Origin: an uncultured Flavobacteriaceae bacterium
GTDB lineage: Bacteria > Bacteroidota > Bacteroidia > Flavobacteriales > Flavobacteriaceae
DNA length: 64,000 nucleotides
NCBI GenBank assembly: GCA_947504035.1
Contig: CANNGA010000009.1
Location: 124,001 to 188,000 of the forward strand
Reading direction: 5' to 3'
In this document: in pieces, positions 52,965 through 63,286 of the stretch
Numbering within the stretch: the stretch's first letter is position 1
Layout: each line of letters begins with the position of its first letter
Program-made: the position numbers and the translations under genes
Notes under the pieces: generated by a model
Database searches by the model: none
What the model was told of the DNA's origin: nothing
Seen by the model: the letters and a program-made list of their open reading frames with translations, nothing else

Positions 52965-54424
52965 ATCTTTTTTCTTAAACGCGCCACAGGAATATCTAAC
53001 TGCTCCCTGTACTTCGCTACCGTTCGTCTCGCAATAGGATAACCTTTCTCTTTTAAAATTTTCGCTAAAGCTTCATCAGTGAGTGGTTTCTTTTTACTTT
53101 CCTCTTCAATAACGGTTTCTAATATTTTTTTAATTTCTCGAGTAGAAACATCCTCACCTTGATCATTTTTCATAGACTCCGAGAAAAATTCTTTGATGAG
53201 TTTTGTGCCATAAGGCGTGTCTACATACTTACTATTGGCTACCCGAGAAACGGTAGAGACGTCCATTTGAATTTCGTCAGCAATATCTTTTAAGATCATT
53301 GGCTTAAGCTGGCGTTCATCTCCCGTTAAAAAGTAATCTTTTTGGTAGTGCATAATGGCACTCATGGTAATAAATAAGGTTTGTTGACGCTGTTTGATCG
53401 CCTCAATAAACCATTTTGCAGCATCTAATTTTTGTTTGATAAAAAGAACAGCATCTTTTTGAGATTTACTTTTGTCTTTGGCGTCTTTATACCCTTTTAG
53501 CATATTGTTATACTCTCGAGAGACATGTAATTCTGGTGCATTCCTGCCATTAAGTGTTAATTCTAAGGCACCATCTATAATTTTAATGGCAAAATCAGGT
53601 ACAACATGTTCTACGATACGGTTATTTCCCGAATACGACCCTCCTGGCTTTGGATTGAGATGTTCAATTTCGCCAATGGCATCTTTGAGTTGAACTTCCG
53701 ATATGTCGAACTTTTGAAGGAGCTTCTTATAGTGTTTTTTAGTAAAAGCATCGAAAGCTTGGTCTATAATAGCAATGGCCAAATCGGTATCTGGTGTTTT
53801 TTCCTTTCGGTGCAATTGGATGCTTAAACATTCTTGAAGGTTACGAGCTCCAACACCTGCAGGATCTAATTGGTGTACAATTTTTAAAACAGCTCCAATT
53901 TTTTCCTCGCTGGTATATACATTTTGAGTAAAGGCGAGATCGTCCATGATATCAGATAATGAACGTCTTATATAGCCACTTTCATCAACACTGCCCACTA
54001 AGAATTCGGCAACATCGCGTTCCTCTTCAGAAAGTCTGTACGTATTTAATTGATTAATTAAATGCTGTGTAAAAGAGGTTCCTGCAGCATAGGGAACCGA
54101 TTTTTCATCATCATCGCTACTGTAATTATTCGCATGGGTGCGGTAATCGGGAATTTCATCGTCGCTTAAATACTCGTCAACATTAATGTCTTCAGCATTT
54201 ATGGTTTCGTTATCATTAATCTCTTCCGAAGGGCTTTGGTCTATATCGGCATCAAACTCATTAGCAACATCTTCTTTACCACCTTCTAATGCTGGATTTT
54301 CCTCTAATTCTTGCTTTAGACGTTGTTCAAAAGCTTGTGTTGGCAGCTGAATCAATTTCATTAATTGAATTTGCTGAGGTGATAACTTTTGCGATAATTT
54401 AAACTGTAAATGTTGTTTGAGCAT
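52961..54424 (-). CDS. rpoN: RNA polymerase sigma-54 factor
   Basis: A 487-residue sigma-54. The activator-interacting region I starts LKQHLQFKLSQKLSPQQIQLMKLIQLP with the Gln/Leu-rich pattern; an acidic linker (about 50-120) follows; the core-binding and HTH regions (ILKDIADEIQMDVSTVSRVANSKY) lead to the RpoN box ARRTVAKYRE (about 465-474). All parts are complete. It is 88 nt downstream of the asnS stop on the same strand, so these may share a transcript. It implies sigma-54-dependent genes elsewhere in the genome. Confidence 0.95.
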   Translation of the reverse strand: MLKQHLQFKLSQKLSPQQIQLMKLIQLPTQAFEQRLKQELEENPALEGGKEDVANEFDADIDQSPSEEINDNETINAEDINVDEYLSDDEIPDYRTHANNYSSDDDEKSVPYAAGTSFTQHLINQLNTYRLSEEERDVAEFLVGSVDESGYIRRSLSDIMDDLAFTQNVYTSEEKIGAVLKIVHQLDPAGVGARNLQECLSIQLHRKEKTPDTDLAIAIIDQAFDAFTKKHYKKLLQKFDISEVQLKDAIGEIEHLNPKPGGSYSGNNRIVEHVVPDFAIKIIDGALELTLNGRNAPELHVSREYNNMLKGYKDAKDKSKSQKDAVLFIKQKLDAAKWFIEAIKQRQQTLFITMSAIMHYQKDYFLTGDERQLKPMILKDIADEIQMDVSTVSRVANSKYVDTPYGTKLIKEFFSESMKNDQGEDVSTREIKKILETVIEEESKKKPLTDEALAKILKEKGYPIARRTVAKYREQLDIPVARLRKKI

Positions 54425-54512
54425 AAGTTGATTGGGTTTGACGCTAAGTTAAGTAAAAAGTATAAAGTTAGTATAACAAAACAGACAATGAAAAAGTTGT
54501 GCCAAACTCGTT

Positions 54513-55946
54513 TTAAAATGCAGCATTTTGTGGACTTCTTGGAAAAGGGATAACATCTCTAATGTTTGTCATACCTGTAACAAACATGACAAGACGCTCA
54601 AAACCAAGGCCAAAGCCAGAATGTACTGCTGTGCCATACTTGCGTAAATCTAAATACCACCATAACTCTTCTTCTGGGATTTGTAGTGCTGCCATTTTTT
54701 CTTTAAGAACGTCTAAGCGTTCTTCGCGTTGCGAACCGCCTACCATTTCTCCTATTCCAGGGAATAAAATGTCCATAGCTCGTACCGTTTTACCATCGTC
54801 ATTTAAGCGCATATAAAACGCCTTAATAGCGGCAGGATAATCAAATAATATAACAGGACATTTAAAATGTTTTTCTACAAGAAAGCGTTCGTGCTCACTT
54901 TGTAAATCGGCACCCCAGTCTTCAATGGGGTATTTAAATTTCTTCTTTTTATTGGGTTTACTATTACGTAATATATCTATAGCTTCGGTATAACTTACAC
55001 GTTTAAAATTGTTATCGATGACAAAATTTAATTTTTCAATTAACGAAAGACTACTGCGTTCTGCTTGAGGTTTCTTTTTTTCTTCGTCGCGTAATCGTTT
55101 TTCTAAAAATTCAATATCGGTTTTATTCGTTTCTAAAACATAATTGAGCACAGATTTTAGAAAATCTTCTGCCAAATCCATATTACCGGGTAAGTCCATA
55201 AAAGCGACTTCGGGTTCTATCATCCAAAATTCAGACAGGTGTCTTGATGTATTAGAGTTTTCGGCTCTAAAGGTGGGCCCAAAGGTGTACACTTTTCCTA
55301 AAGACATGGCATAAGTTTCTGCTTCTAATTGCCCAGATACGGTTAAATTGGTTTCTTTTCCAAAGAAGTCTTGCGCGTAGTCAACGTTGTTATCGGCATC
55401 AAGCGGTGGGTGTTTTGGATCTAGTTTGGTGACTTTAAACATTTCTCCAGCACCTTCGGCATCACTTCCTGTAATAATAGGCGTGTGCATATAGTAAAAA
55501 CCGTTATCGTTAAAGTATTTGTGAATAGCGAACGACAGGGTAGAGCGTATGCGCATAATGGCGCTAAAAGTACTGGTACGCGTGCGCAGGTGTGCATTTT
55601 CTCTTAAAAATTCAAAAGAGTGTTTTTTGGGTTGAATAGGATAGGTGTCCGGATCAGAATCACCTAATATAGTAAGATGTGATACTAAAATTTCTATGGC
55701 TTGCCCTTTACCTTGACTCTCTACCAGTTCTCCCTTTATCTCTACAGCAGCTCCTGTAGTAACACGTTTTAAAAGGGCTTCATCGGTCTGTTCAAAATCG
55801 ACAACACATTGTATGTTTTCAAGCGTAGAACCATCATTTAAAGCAATAAATCTATTGGCTCTAAACGTTCTCACCCAACCTTTAACAGCAATTTCGGGTA
55901 CTCTATTTTTTTGATTCAACAAGTCTGAAACGGAATATAACTGCAT
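54513..55946 (-). CDS. asnS: asparaginyl-tRNA synthetase
   Basis: A 477-residue class II synthetase charging tRNA-Asn. An N-terminal OB-fold anticodon domain (VKGWVRTFRANRFIALNDGS) precedes the catalytic core. Motif 2 is GPTFRAENSNTSRHLSEFWMIEPE and motif 3 is GFGLGFERLVMFVTG, ending MTNIRDVIPFPRSP. No AspRS-like features (GAD insertion) are present. It is upstream of rpoN in the leftward direction. Confidence 0.95.
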   Translation of the reverse strand: MQLYSVSDLLNQKNRVPEIAVKGWVRTFRANRFIALNDGSTLENIQCVVDFEQTDEALLKRVTTGAAVEIKGELVESQGKGQAIEILVSHLTILGDSDPDTYPIQPKKHSFEFLRENAHLRTRTSTFSAIMRIRSTLSFAIHKYFNDNGFYYMHTPIITGSDAEGAGEMFKVTKLDPKHPPLDADNNVDYAQDFFGKETNLTVSGQLEAETYAMSLGKVYTFGPTFRAENSNTSRHLSEFWMIEPEVAFMDLPGNMDLAEDFLKSVLNYVLETNKTDIEFLEKRLRDEEKKKPQAERSSLSLIEKLNFVIDNNFKRVSYTEAIDILRNSKPNKKKKFKYPIEDWGADLQSEHERFLVEKHFKCPVILFDYPAAIKAFYMRLNDDGKTVRAMDILFPGIGEMVGGSQREERLDVLKEKMAALQIPEEELWWYLDLRKYGTAVHSGFGLGFERLVMFVTGMTNIRDVIPFPRSPQNAAF

Positions 55947-56056
55947 AAATACGTATTTAGAGCAGTAAATATAATGGTTTCAAAGGATAGAGGTCAACTA
56001 TTAGAACTAAAAAAAAGCTTAAAATGGAACTAAAAGTAGCTTATAGATATAGTGTA

Positions 56057-58465
56057 TTAATCTTCTTTTGGCCGCGTTACTTCTGCATCATCTTCTTCTG
56101 GAATAATATTAATTGCAGGTTTTTTAAGGACCGTTTTATTTGCAATATTACGTTCTAAAGACAATAATAAAGAGGGAAGGAGCAATAGGTTAGACAGCAT
56201 GGCAAATAACAACGTGGCCGATACTAAAGCACCTAGGGCAACTGTACCTCCATAACTAGAAATCGTAAATACAGAGAATCCAAAAAAGAGCACTATAGAG
56301 GTGTAAAACATGCTTACCCCTGTTTCCTTTAGCGCGCCATAGACCGAAGGTTTAATTTTCCATTTATTGGCTTGTAATTCTTGACGGTATTTGGCTAAGA
56401 AATGAATGGTATCGTCTACCGAAATACCAAAGGCAATACTAAATACAAGTATCGTAGAAGGCTTTATAGGAACACCAATATACCCCATTAAACCCGCTGT
56501 AACTAAAAGGGGGATTAAATTAGGGATGAGTGATACAATAATCATGCGTGCAGATCGAAACATATAAGCCATGAATAACGAGATAAGTAATATGGCTAAT
56601 GATAATGAAATGGCTAAGTTCTTCACCAAATATTTGGTGCCTTTTTGAAATACTAAAGCTTTTCCTGTAACAACAACATCGAAACGTTTTTTTGGAAATA
56701 CTTTATGTATTTTTTCTAAGAGATTTTCTTCTATACGCTGCATTTTATCGGTGCCTACGTCTTTCATAAATGTTGTAATACGTGCGTATTGTCCCGTACT
56801 ATCCACAAAGTTATTAAGTAAATCTACTTTTGAGGTTGAATTTTTAGCATAAGATAAAATAAAACTACTTTCTTGAGATGTTGGGAGTTGGTAATATTTA
56901 GGTTTGCCGTTATAATAGGCCTGTTTTGAGTATTTAACGAGACTTACAACCGAAATAGGTTTAGACAATTCTGGTACTTCAGAAATGAAAGTTTCGATCT
57001 CATCCATACGCTTTAAAGTCGATAACTTCATGACCCCTTTTTTTCGTTTGGTATCAATCATGATCTCTAATGGCATAATACCGTTAAATTCCTTTTCGAA
57101 AAAACGAATGTCTTTAAAAAACTGCGTCTGTTTGGGCATGTCTTCTATTAGGCTTCCAGAAATTTTAATTTGATAAATGCCTATCATACTCACGATAAGT
57201 AACACTACCGAAATGCCATAAATAGCAATGCGTTTTTGTCTTACCATACGTTCCATCCAATTCACAAAACCACCAATCCATTTTTTATTAAGATGCTCTA
57301 AATGGCGCTCTTTAGGAAATGGTAAAAACGTGTATATAATTGGAATAATGAGCAAGCATAATATGAAAATGGCAATGATACTCAAGGAGGCTACAATACC
57401 AAATTCTTTAAGAAGTTTACTTTCTGTAAGAATAAATGTAGCAAAGCCAGAAGCAGTTGTAATGTTTGTCATTAAGGTGGCGTTGCCTACTTTGGTAATA
57501 ACGCGTTGTAATGATTTTACTTTATTGCCATGAAGTTTTACTTCATGTTGGTATTTATTAATTAAGAAAATACAGTTAGGAAAGCCAATAACTATAATTA
57601 GAGGCGGAATTAAAGCGGTAAGTACCGTAATTTCATAATTAAGTAAGCCTATGATGCCTAAGGTCCACATAACACCAATGCACACTACAACAAGTGAAAT
57701 AAGTGTGGCTCTAAACGATCTAAAAAAGAAAAAGAAGATGATGGAGGTCACCAATAAAGCACCTATTATAAATAAATAGATTTCGTCTACGATGTGTTTA
57801 GAGTTGAGTGTACGAATGTAAGGCATACCAGAAACACGAACATCTAAACCAGTAGCTATTTTGAAGGCTTCAATTTCTGGGACTAATGTTTTTAAGATAA
57901 AATCTTTTCGCTTAGAGGTGTTAACAATATCTTTTTCGAGATATACGGCAGAGCGAATGGTTTCTGTTTTACTGTTAAAAAGAAAGTTATCGTAAAACGG
58001 ATATTGCTCAAAAAGCGCTGTTTTAAGCGATTTAATTTCGGCTAAACTGGATACAGAATCTTTGATGAATGGTTCTAAATCAAATTTCTTTTTATCCGTG
58101 TTTTTGATGAGTTTCTGTAAATCTTTTATAGAAACCACCGAACTCACTTCATCGTAACGTTTAAAGCTTTCAGATAACTTGTTCCAAGCATTTAGAGTCT
58201 TTACATTGAATAGTGCGCTGTCTTTTACACCAATAATGATGAGATTACCTTCTTCTCCAAAAATCTCTAAAAAGGAATTGTAGATGATATTAACCTCGTG
58301 ATCGTCTGGTAATAAATTGGCTTCGGTACTGGTGAAGCGCATATTCTCCCACTTGGTACTAAAAAATAAGGTAACGAGTACTATAGCAATTAAAATGCCA
58401 ATTTTATTACGTAAAATGAGCCTTGCTGTAATATCCCAGAAGTCTTTCGAAAAAAGTTTGAACAT
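56057..58465 (-). CDS. RND/MMPL-type exporter
   Basis: An 802-residue transporter with the RND layout: one N-terminal helix, a periplasmic loop (about 50-215), five clustered helices (LFIIGALLVTSIIFFFFFRSF and following), a second periplasmic loop (about 440-605) and a second five-helix block. ALIPPLIIVIGFPNCIFLINKY and VFSIAFGISVDDTIHFLAKY are the two related helix-4 motifs, as in MMPL/SSD-type exporters of lipids. A DUF5686-like barrel gene follows (leftward). A -7 box lies at 58485-58492. The substrate is unknown, possibly a lipid or hopanoid. Confidence 0.85.
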   Translation of the reverse strand: MFKLFSKDFWDITARLILRNKIGILIAIVLVTLFFSTKWENMRFTSTEANLLPDDHEVNIIYNSFLEIFGEEGNLIIIGVKDSALFNVKTLNAWNKLSESFKRYDEVSSVVSIKDLQKLIKNTDKKKFDLEPFIKDSVSSLAEIKSLKTALFEQYPFYDNFLFNSKTETIRSAVYLEKDIVNTSKRKDFILKTLVPEIEAFKIATGLDVRVSGMPYIRTLNSKHIVDEIYLFIIGALLVTSIIFFFFFRSFRATLISLVVVCIGVMWTLGIIGLLNYEITVLTALIPPLIIVIGFPNCIFLINKYQHEVKLHGNKVKSLQRVITKVGNATLMTNITTASGFATFILTESKLLKEFGIVASLSIIAIFILCLLIIPIIYTFLPFPKERHLEHLNKKWIGGFVNWMERMVRQKRIAIYGISVVLLIVSMIGIYQIKISGSLIEDMPKQTQFFKDIRFFEKEFNGIMPLEIMIDTKRKKGVMKLSTLKRMDEIETFISEVPELSKPISVVSLVKYSKQAYYNGKPKYYQLPTSQESSFILSYAKNSTSKVDLLNNFVDSTGQYARITTFMKDVGTDKMQRIEENLLEKIHKVFPKKRFDVVVTGKALVFQKGTKYLVKNLAISLSLAILLISLFMAYMFRSARMIIVSLIPNLIPLLVTAGLMGYIGVPIKPSTILVFSIAFGISVDDTIHFLAKYRQELQANKWKIKPSVYGALKETGVSMFYTSIVLFFGFSVFTISSYGGTVALGALVSATLLFAMLSNLLLLPSLLLSLERNIANKTVLKKPAINIIPEEDDAEVTRPKED

Positions 58466-58484
58466 TGTGTTTGTAAAAGATGCG

Positions 58485-58492
58485 CAAAGGTA
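58485..58492 (-). promoter_or_regulatory. candidate -7 element of the RND exporter gene
   Basis: Read leftward TACCTTTG, a TAnnTTTG match 20 nt before ATG 58465. Confidence 0.45.
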
Positions 58493-58525
58493 GAAAAAAC
58501 AATGTATTAAGCGGCGAAAATCGAC

Positions 58526-59794
58526 TTATAATGTAACATTAAAAGTGAATTTTAATGCAAGATTATCATCAAAATTAGGAAGGTGATACGCTCCATAGCG
58601 GTATGTGAAACTAAGACCAAAGCCAAAGAGAAGCTTGTTTAATTCTAAACCAGATTCGGTATAGCCTTTTTTAAGGGAGCCAAATGCAATGTTTTCATGA
58701 CGCTGCGGACTGTTAATATCACCTAAGGCGTAGCGGGATATCAATACCAGCTGAGGTTGAAATCGCGGTGCGATACGAAATGGTTTTAGGTAATGTTTAA
58801 ACTGAAGTGTCGTAAATTTATCAGAGAAAAATTCGTTAAAAAACATGGTCTCAAAACTTGTAATACCAGCGACTGAAAAACGTTGAAAGACACCTTCTTT
58901 ATTGATGTTATTAGGATAGGCATGGTAGAGATGTGTTAAGGGAGTGTCTCCACGTGCAATACCTGCAACTACCGTAATTTCTGAAACGGATTTGTTCTTA
59001 TGTTCAATCCGCTCAATAGCCTTAAGATCGATTTTAGTAAAATTAAAGTCACCTTTAAAGGCATCCTTTATACTTTTTGTGAACTGAAACGCAAATTGTG
59101 GATATCCTAATTTTACCTCTTGTGGTAAATCTTTAACGTTTTTAAATTTATTAAAAGGACTCCAATGAAAAGAGGTAATTGCAGTAGTAAACTGAAATTT
59201 ACTAAAACGTTCGCCGTTTAAATTAAACTGATAGCTGTAGGTAGGTTCTACATTACTTACAGCAAATTGTACTGTAGACGCTAGTTTAGGGTGTAATTGG
59301 TGCTTTAAGAATACGGCTTGCGTTATGTGTCTATGGAATAAGTCGATATTGAGCAAGCGCGGTTCGAAAAATTGAAAGAAGCGGGTATCGGTTAAAAATT
59401 TAGAACTTCCTGTTTCTTGCAGATCGTCTGTATATGAGACCCCCAGCCATGTATTGGTTGACTTAAAAATACGTGTGCTACCCCCTATGCTGTATTTAAA
59501 AGCATGATCGGCAAAACCGTAAACCGTATAGCCTGTAAGTCTATAATTTTTAGAAAATTTGTCGTTAGTGAGCCCTCCTAAACCTGTTCTTAGGCCTTCA
59601 AATTGGTTGAATTTCACGAGATACCTCAAGTCAAAATCAAAATACTTAGTGGGGAAGTAACCATTCCCTATCTGTTTGAGAAAAAGACTTTTTTTAATGG
59701 AGTCTGTTTCTATTTCGAAGCGTTGGCTTACTGCATTTTGAGCTTGTGCCGTTCCAATTAAGAGGTACACTAAAAGCGCACAATATTTTATCAT
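58526..59794 (-). CDS. DUF5686-like outer-membrane barrel, short form
   Basis: A 422-residue exported protein (signal peptide ending GTAQAQ). The sequence GLGGLTNDKFSKNYRLTGYTVYGFADHAFKYSIGG and the C-terminal SLKKGYTESGLELNKLLFGFGLSFTYRYG, ending LALKFTFNVTL, are the barrel half of DUF5686 proteins. Full members are about 800 aa and begin with a CarboxypepD_reg-like domain; that half is lacking here although the signal peptide is intact. It is upstream of the exporter gene (60-nt gap) and likely co-transcribed with it. Function unknown. Confidence 0.7.
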   Translation of the reverse strand: MIKYCALLVYLLIGTAQAQNAVSQRFEIETDSIKKSLFLKQIGNGYFPTKYFDFDLRYLVKFNQFEGLRTGLGGLTNDKFSKNYRLTGYTVYGFADHAFKYSIGGSTRIFKSTNTWLGVSYTDDLQETGSSKFLTDTRFFQFFEPRLLNIDLFHRHITQAVFLKHQLHPKLASTVQFAVSNVEPTYSYQFNLNGERFSKFQFTTAITSFHWSPFNKFKNVKDLPQEVKLGYPQFAFQFTKSIKDAFKGDFNFTKIDLKAIERIEHKNKSVSEITVVAGIARGDTPLTHLYHAYPNNINKEGVFQRFSVAGITSFETMFFNEFFSDKFTTLQFKHYLKPFRIAPRFQPQLVLISRYALGDINSPQRHENIAFGSLKKGYTESGLELNKLLFGFGLSFTYRYGAYHLPNFDDNLALKFTFNVTL

Positions 59795-59820
59795 TGCTAA
59801 TATGTAAGCTATAGGTTAAA

Positions 59821-59844
59821 GAAAAAGCGACTAAAATGTCGCTT
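59821..59844 (-). terminator. terminator after frr
   Basis: Read leftward AAGCGAC, loop ATTTTA, GTCGCTT, followed by a U-run. It lies immediately after the frr stop. Confidence 0.78.
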
Positions 59845-59848
59845 ATAA

Positions 59849-60406
59849 TTATACTGTCATGATTTCTTTTTCTTTCTTGTCAAAGATACCATCTATGTTC
59901 TTAACGTAAGTATCGGTCATTTCTTGTATGTCAATCTCAGCATTTTTTTTGAGATCTTCAGAAACATCATCCAATTTCTTGATCTCATTATTAGCATCTT
60001 TGCGCGCATTTCTAATACCTACTTTGGCATCTTCAGCTTCAGATTTTGCTTGTTTTGCTAAATCCCTTCTGCGTTCTTCGGTTAAAGGCGGTACGTTAAT
60101 GATAATCGTATCTCCATTATTCATAGGGTTAAAACCCAAATTGGCAATCATGATACCACGCTCAATTTCTTGAAGCATATTTTTTTCCCAAGGCTGTACC
60201 GTTATCGTTCTACCATCAGGAGTATTTACATTTGCAACTTGGCTTAGTGGTGTTTGTGAACCATAGTAATCTACCATAACACTACCAAGCATTGCTGGAC
60301 TTGCTTTTCCTGCTCTTATATTTGTGAGTTGTTTTTCTAAATGCTTTAAGGCATTACTCATCGCTTCTTTAGCTGTATCTAATATAAATTGTAAATCTTC
60401 GTTCAT
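59849..60406 (-). CDS. frr: ribosome recycling factor
   Basis: A 185-residue RRF that splits post-termination ribosomes with EF-G. MSNALKHLEKQLTNIRAGKASP and the loop sequence TPLSQVANVNTPDGRTITVQPWEK are diagnostic, as is PPLTEERRRDLAKQAK in the helical bundle. It lies 46 nt downstream of pyrH, the common bacterial order. Confidence 0.97.
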   Translation of the reverse strand: MNEDLQFILDTAKEAMSNALKHLEKQLTNIRAGKASPAMLGSVMVDYYGSQTPLSQVANVNTPDGRTITVQPWEKNMLQEIERGIMIANLGFNPMNNGDTIIINVPPLTEERRRDLAKQAKSEAEDAKVGIRNARKDANNEIKKLDDVSEDLKKNAEIDIQEMTDTYVKNIDGIFDKKEKEIMTV

Positions 60407-60452
60407 TATTTTAAAATTTAATTTTCAATAAATACTCAAAAATGGCACTGTT

Positions 60453-61160
60453 TTAAATATTTACCTCTGTACCAATGTTTTCTCCTGCGATAACTTTAAA
60501 TAGATTTCCAGGGGTATTCATATCAAAAACTATGATAGGTAATTTATTTTCTTGACTAAGCGTGAACGCTGTAGTGTCCATAACTTTAAGCCCCTTTTTC
60601 AAGACGTCATCAAATGAAATCGAGTTAAATTTAACTGCAGAGCTGTCTTTTTCTGGGTCGGCATTGTAAATACCATCAACACGAGTGCCTTTTAAGATCA
60701 CATCGGCTTCAATTTCTATAGCACGAAGTACAGCAGCAGAATCAGTCGTAAAATAAGGATTTCCTGTACCACCACCAAAAATGACAACACGTCCTTTTTC
60801 GAGATGACGCATCGCCTTTCTACGGATAAAAGGTTCTGCAACTTCATTAATTTTTATGGCTGTTTGCAAACGTGTTGGGATATCAGCATCTTCTAAGGCG
60901 CTTTGTAAAGCCAAACCATTGATTACTGTAGCCAACATGCCCATATGGTCCCCTTGTACACGATCCATACCATTACTGGCACCAGAAACACCTCTAAAGA
61001 TATTACCACCACCAATTACAATAGCTACTTCTACTCCTTTATCGGTTATGGCTTTGATATCTCGAGCATATTCCGAAAGGCGTTCTGGATCTATACCATA
61101 CTGGCGTGTCCCCATTAAAGCTTCACCAGAGAGTTTAAGTAGTATTCTTTTGTATTTCAT
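60453..61160 (-). CDS. pyrH: UMP kinase
   Basis: A 235-residue hexameric amino-acid-kinase-fold enzyme making [17 protein letters not shown] at the start, [30 protein letters not shown] and [17 protein letters not shown] are PyrH signatures. It precedes frr. A 291-nt gap with the tsf terminator separates it from tsf, so it starts a new transcription unit. Confidence 0.97.
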   Translation of the reverse strand: MKYKRILLKLSGEALMGTRQYGIDPERLSEYARDIKAITDKGVEVAIVIGGGNIFRGVSGASNGMDRVQGDHMGMLATVINGLALQSALEDADIPTRLQTAIKINEVAEPFIRRKAMRHLEKGRVVIFGGGTGNPYFTTDSAAVLRAIEIEADVILKGTRVDGIYNADPEKDSSAVKFNSISFDDVLKKGLKVMDTTAFTLSQENKLPIIVFDMNTPGNLFKVIAGENIGTEVNI

Positions 61161-61390
61161 TGCGGTAGTTTTTATGTTTTAGTTAGAATAAAATAGTGTC
61201 TGCATGTAACGAGATACTGTTTTATTTAGGCGAGACAAAATTACATAAATTTTTCAATTCCGTCGTTTGTCTCTCTATGGAATTAGCATTTTAGTGCATT
61301 AAATGCTGTTACAAATGCGAATAGAGGGGTATACGTGGGAGAATAAAGACGATTGGGCTTAGCGTATTGGGTTACGTCGTTTTATCCTAT

Positions 61391-61425
61391 AAAAAAACAC
61401 CATTCTAAAGTATAGAATGGTGTTT
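61391..61425 (-). terminator. terminator after tsf
   Basis: Read leftward AAACACCATTCTA/TAGAATGGTGTTT forms a perfect 13-bp stem with a 5-nt loop, followed by a U-run. The remaining bases 61161-61390 show no gene. Confidence 0.88.
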
Positions 61426-61452
61426 ATATAGTGGTGTTTCAATAGGATAGTA

Positions 61453-62427
61453 TTACCCTAAAGTAACGCGTTTAAACGCTGCGATTTCAACATCTCCAAA
61501 AGAAGATACATAATCAGCAACCGTTTTCTTTTCATCTTTAATGAAGTTTTGATCTAATAAACACTGTTCTTGATCTAAAGTTGTGTTATCAGAAATAAAA
61601 CGTTGCATTTTACCTGGTAAAATTTTATCCCAGATTTGTTCTGGTTTGCCTTCAGCTTTTAATTCAGCTTTTGCATCTTCTTCAGCCTGTGCTAATGCTT
61701 CAGCTGTTAACTGAGACATAGAAATGTACTTAGGTACGTTTTTAAGTGTTTTACCTAAACGTCCTAATTCGATATTATCTTTTTCTATAACAGCAATTCT
61801 AGCTTCTGTTTCAGAGGCTACATAAGCAGGATCGAAATCTTTGTAAGATAATGTCGTAGCACCCATAGAGGCAATCTGCATAGCTACATCTTTAGCTAAA
61901 GCTTCAATATTATTTACAACACTAGAAAAACCAACGATAGCAGCAATTTTGTTGATGTGTACATAAGAACCAACATAGGCAGCTTCTATTTTTTCAAAAG
62001 CATTGATTTCTAATTTCTCACCAATAACACCAGTTTGTTCTACTAATTTCTCAGCAACTGTCATACCACCAAAATCTGAAGCTAAAAAGTCTTCTTTAGT
62101 CGCAGAATTTAAAGCGATATCTCCTAATTGGCTCGCTAAGGCTAAAAAGTTTTCATTTTTACCAACGAAATCAGTTTCACAACCTAATACAATAGCAACA
62201 CCTGCTGTGTTGTCTGCATTTACTTTAGCAACAGCAGCACCTTCACTAGATTCTCTGTCTGCTCTTTTAGCTGCTACTTTCTGACCTTTTTTACGTAAAA
62301 CTTCAATAGCTTTATCGAAATCACCTTCAGCTTCAACTAAAGCTTTTTTGCAGTCCATCATTCCTGCTCCAGTAGCTTTTCTTAATTTGTTTACTTCAGC
62401 TGCTGTTATTTTTACTGTAGTACTCAT
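61453..62427 (-). CDS. tsf: elongation factor Ts
   Basis: A 324-residue EF-Ts. ITAAEVNKLRKATGAGMMDCKKALVEAEGDFDKAIEVLRKKG is the N-terminal UBA-like module; AVVLGCETDFVGKNENF is the core TDFVA-type motif of nucleotide exchange on EF-Tu. The longer C-terminal part relative to E. coli (283 aa) is ordinary for this phylum. It follows rpsB by 85 nt. Confidence 0.97.
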   Translation of the reverse strand: MSTTVKITAAEVNKLRKATGAGMMDCKKALVEAEGDFDKAIEVLRKKGQKVAAKRADRESSEGAAVAKVNADNTAGVAIVLGCETDFVGKNENFLALASQLGDIALNSATKEDFLASDFGGMTVAEKLVEQTGVIGEKLEINAFEKIEAAYVGSYVHINKIAAIVGFSSVVNNIEALAKDVAMQIASMGATTLSYKDFDPAYVASETEARIAVIEKDNIELGRLGKTLKNVPKYISMSQLTAEALAQAEEDAKAELKAEGKPEQIWDKILPGKMQRFISDNTTLDQEQCLLDQNFIKDEKKTVADYVSSFGDVEIAAFKRVTLG

Positions 62428-62512
62428 AGTAATTATAATTTAAAAAAGTCGTTCAATATATTTTCTGCAAAGAAAAGAACTAAACGACTTGTTTGTGTTG
62501 TGTTAATGTTAT

Positions 62513-63286
62513 TTATTCTTCTTCTTCGGCGGCTACTGCTGGTGCTTTTTTAGCTTCTGCTTTAGGCGCTTCTTTTTCAGCTGCTGTGGCTGCTTTTTCA
62601 GCTTTACGTTCTGCTAAACCTCCAGATACAGCATCTGCAACATGCGTTAAGATTTTGTTTATCGATTTAGAAGCATCATCATTTGCTGGTATCACATAAT
62701 CTACTTGACGTGGATCTGAGTTTGTATCTACCATTGCAAAAATAGGAATGTTTAATTTTTGAGCTTCTTTAATCGCGATATGCTCACGCTTAATGTCTAC
62801 AACAAATAAAGCACCTGGTAAACGTGTCATGTCGCTAATAGAACCTAAGTTCTTTTCTAATTTAGCTCTTAGACGGTCTACTTGTAAACGCTCTTTTTTA
62901 GATAGTGTCATGAAGGTACCATCTTTCTTCATTCTATCGATAGAAGCCATTTTTTTAACAGCCTTTCTAATCGTTACAAAGTTTGTTAACATACCACCTG
63001 GCCATCTTTCTGTGATGTAAGGCATGTTGATAGCGCCTGCTTTTTCAGCAACAATATCTTTTGCTTGTTTTTTAGTGGCAACAAATAAAATTTTGCGACC
63101 AGATGCAGCGATTTTTGCTAATGCTGCTCCAGCTTCATCAATTTTAGCTGCTGTTTTATATAGGTTTATAATATGGATACCGTTACGTTCCATATATACG
63201 TAAGGCGCCATGTTTGGATCCCACTTACGTGTAAGGTGTCCAAAGTGTACACCTGCTTCAAGTAATTCTTTTACTTCTACTGCCAT
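62513..63286 (-). CDS. rpsB: 30S ribosomal protein S2
   Basis: A 257-residue S2. MAVEVKELLEAGVHFGHLTRKWDP at the start, ITERWPGGMLTNFVTIRKA and GALFVVDIKREHIAIKEAQKLNIP are S2 signatures. ATG 63286 is chosen because it is the usual S2 start; a longer form from 63334 would add unlike residues. An Ala/Glu/Lys-rich low-complexity tail follows about residue 225. Co-directional with tsf. Confidence 0.97.
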   Translation of the reverse strand: MAVEVKELLEAGVHFGHLTRKWDPNMAPYVYMERNGIHIINLYKTAAKIDEAGAALAKIAASGRKILFVATKKQAKDIVAEKAGAINMPYITERWPGGMLTNFVTIRKAVKKMASIDRMKKDGTFMTLSKKERLQVDRLRAKLEKNLGSISDMTRLPGALFVVDIKREHIAIKEAQKLNIPIFAMVDTNSDPRQVDYVIPANDDASKSINKILTHVADAVSGGLAERKAEKAATAAEKEAPKAEAKKAPAVAAEEEE

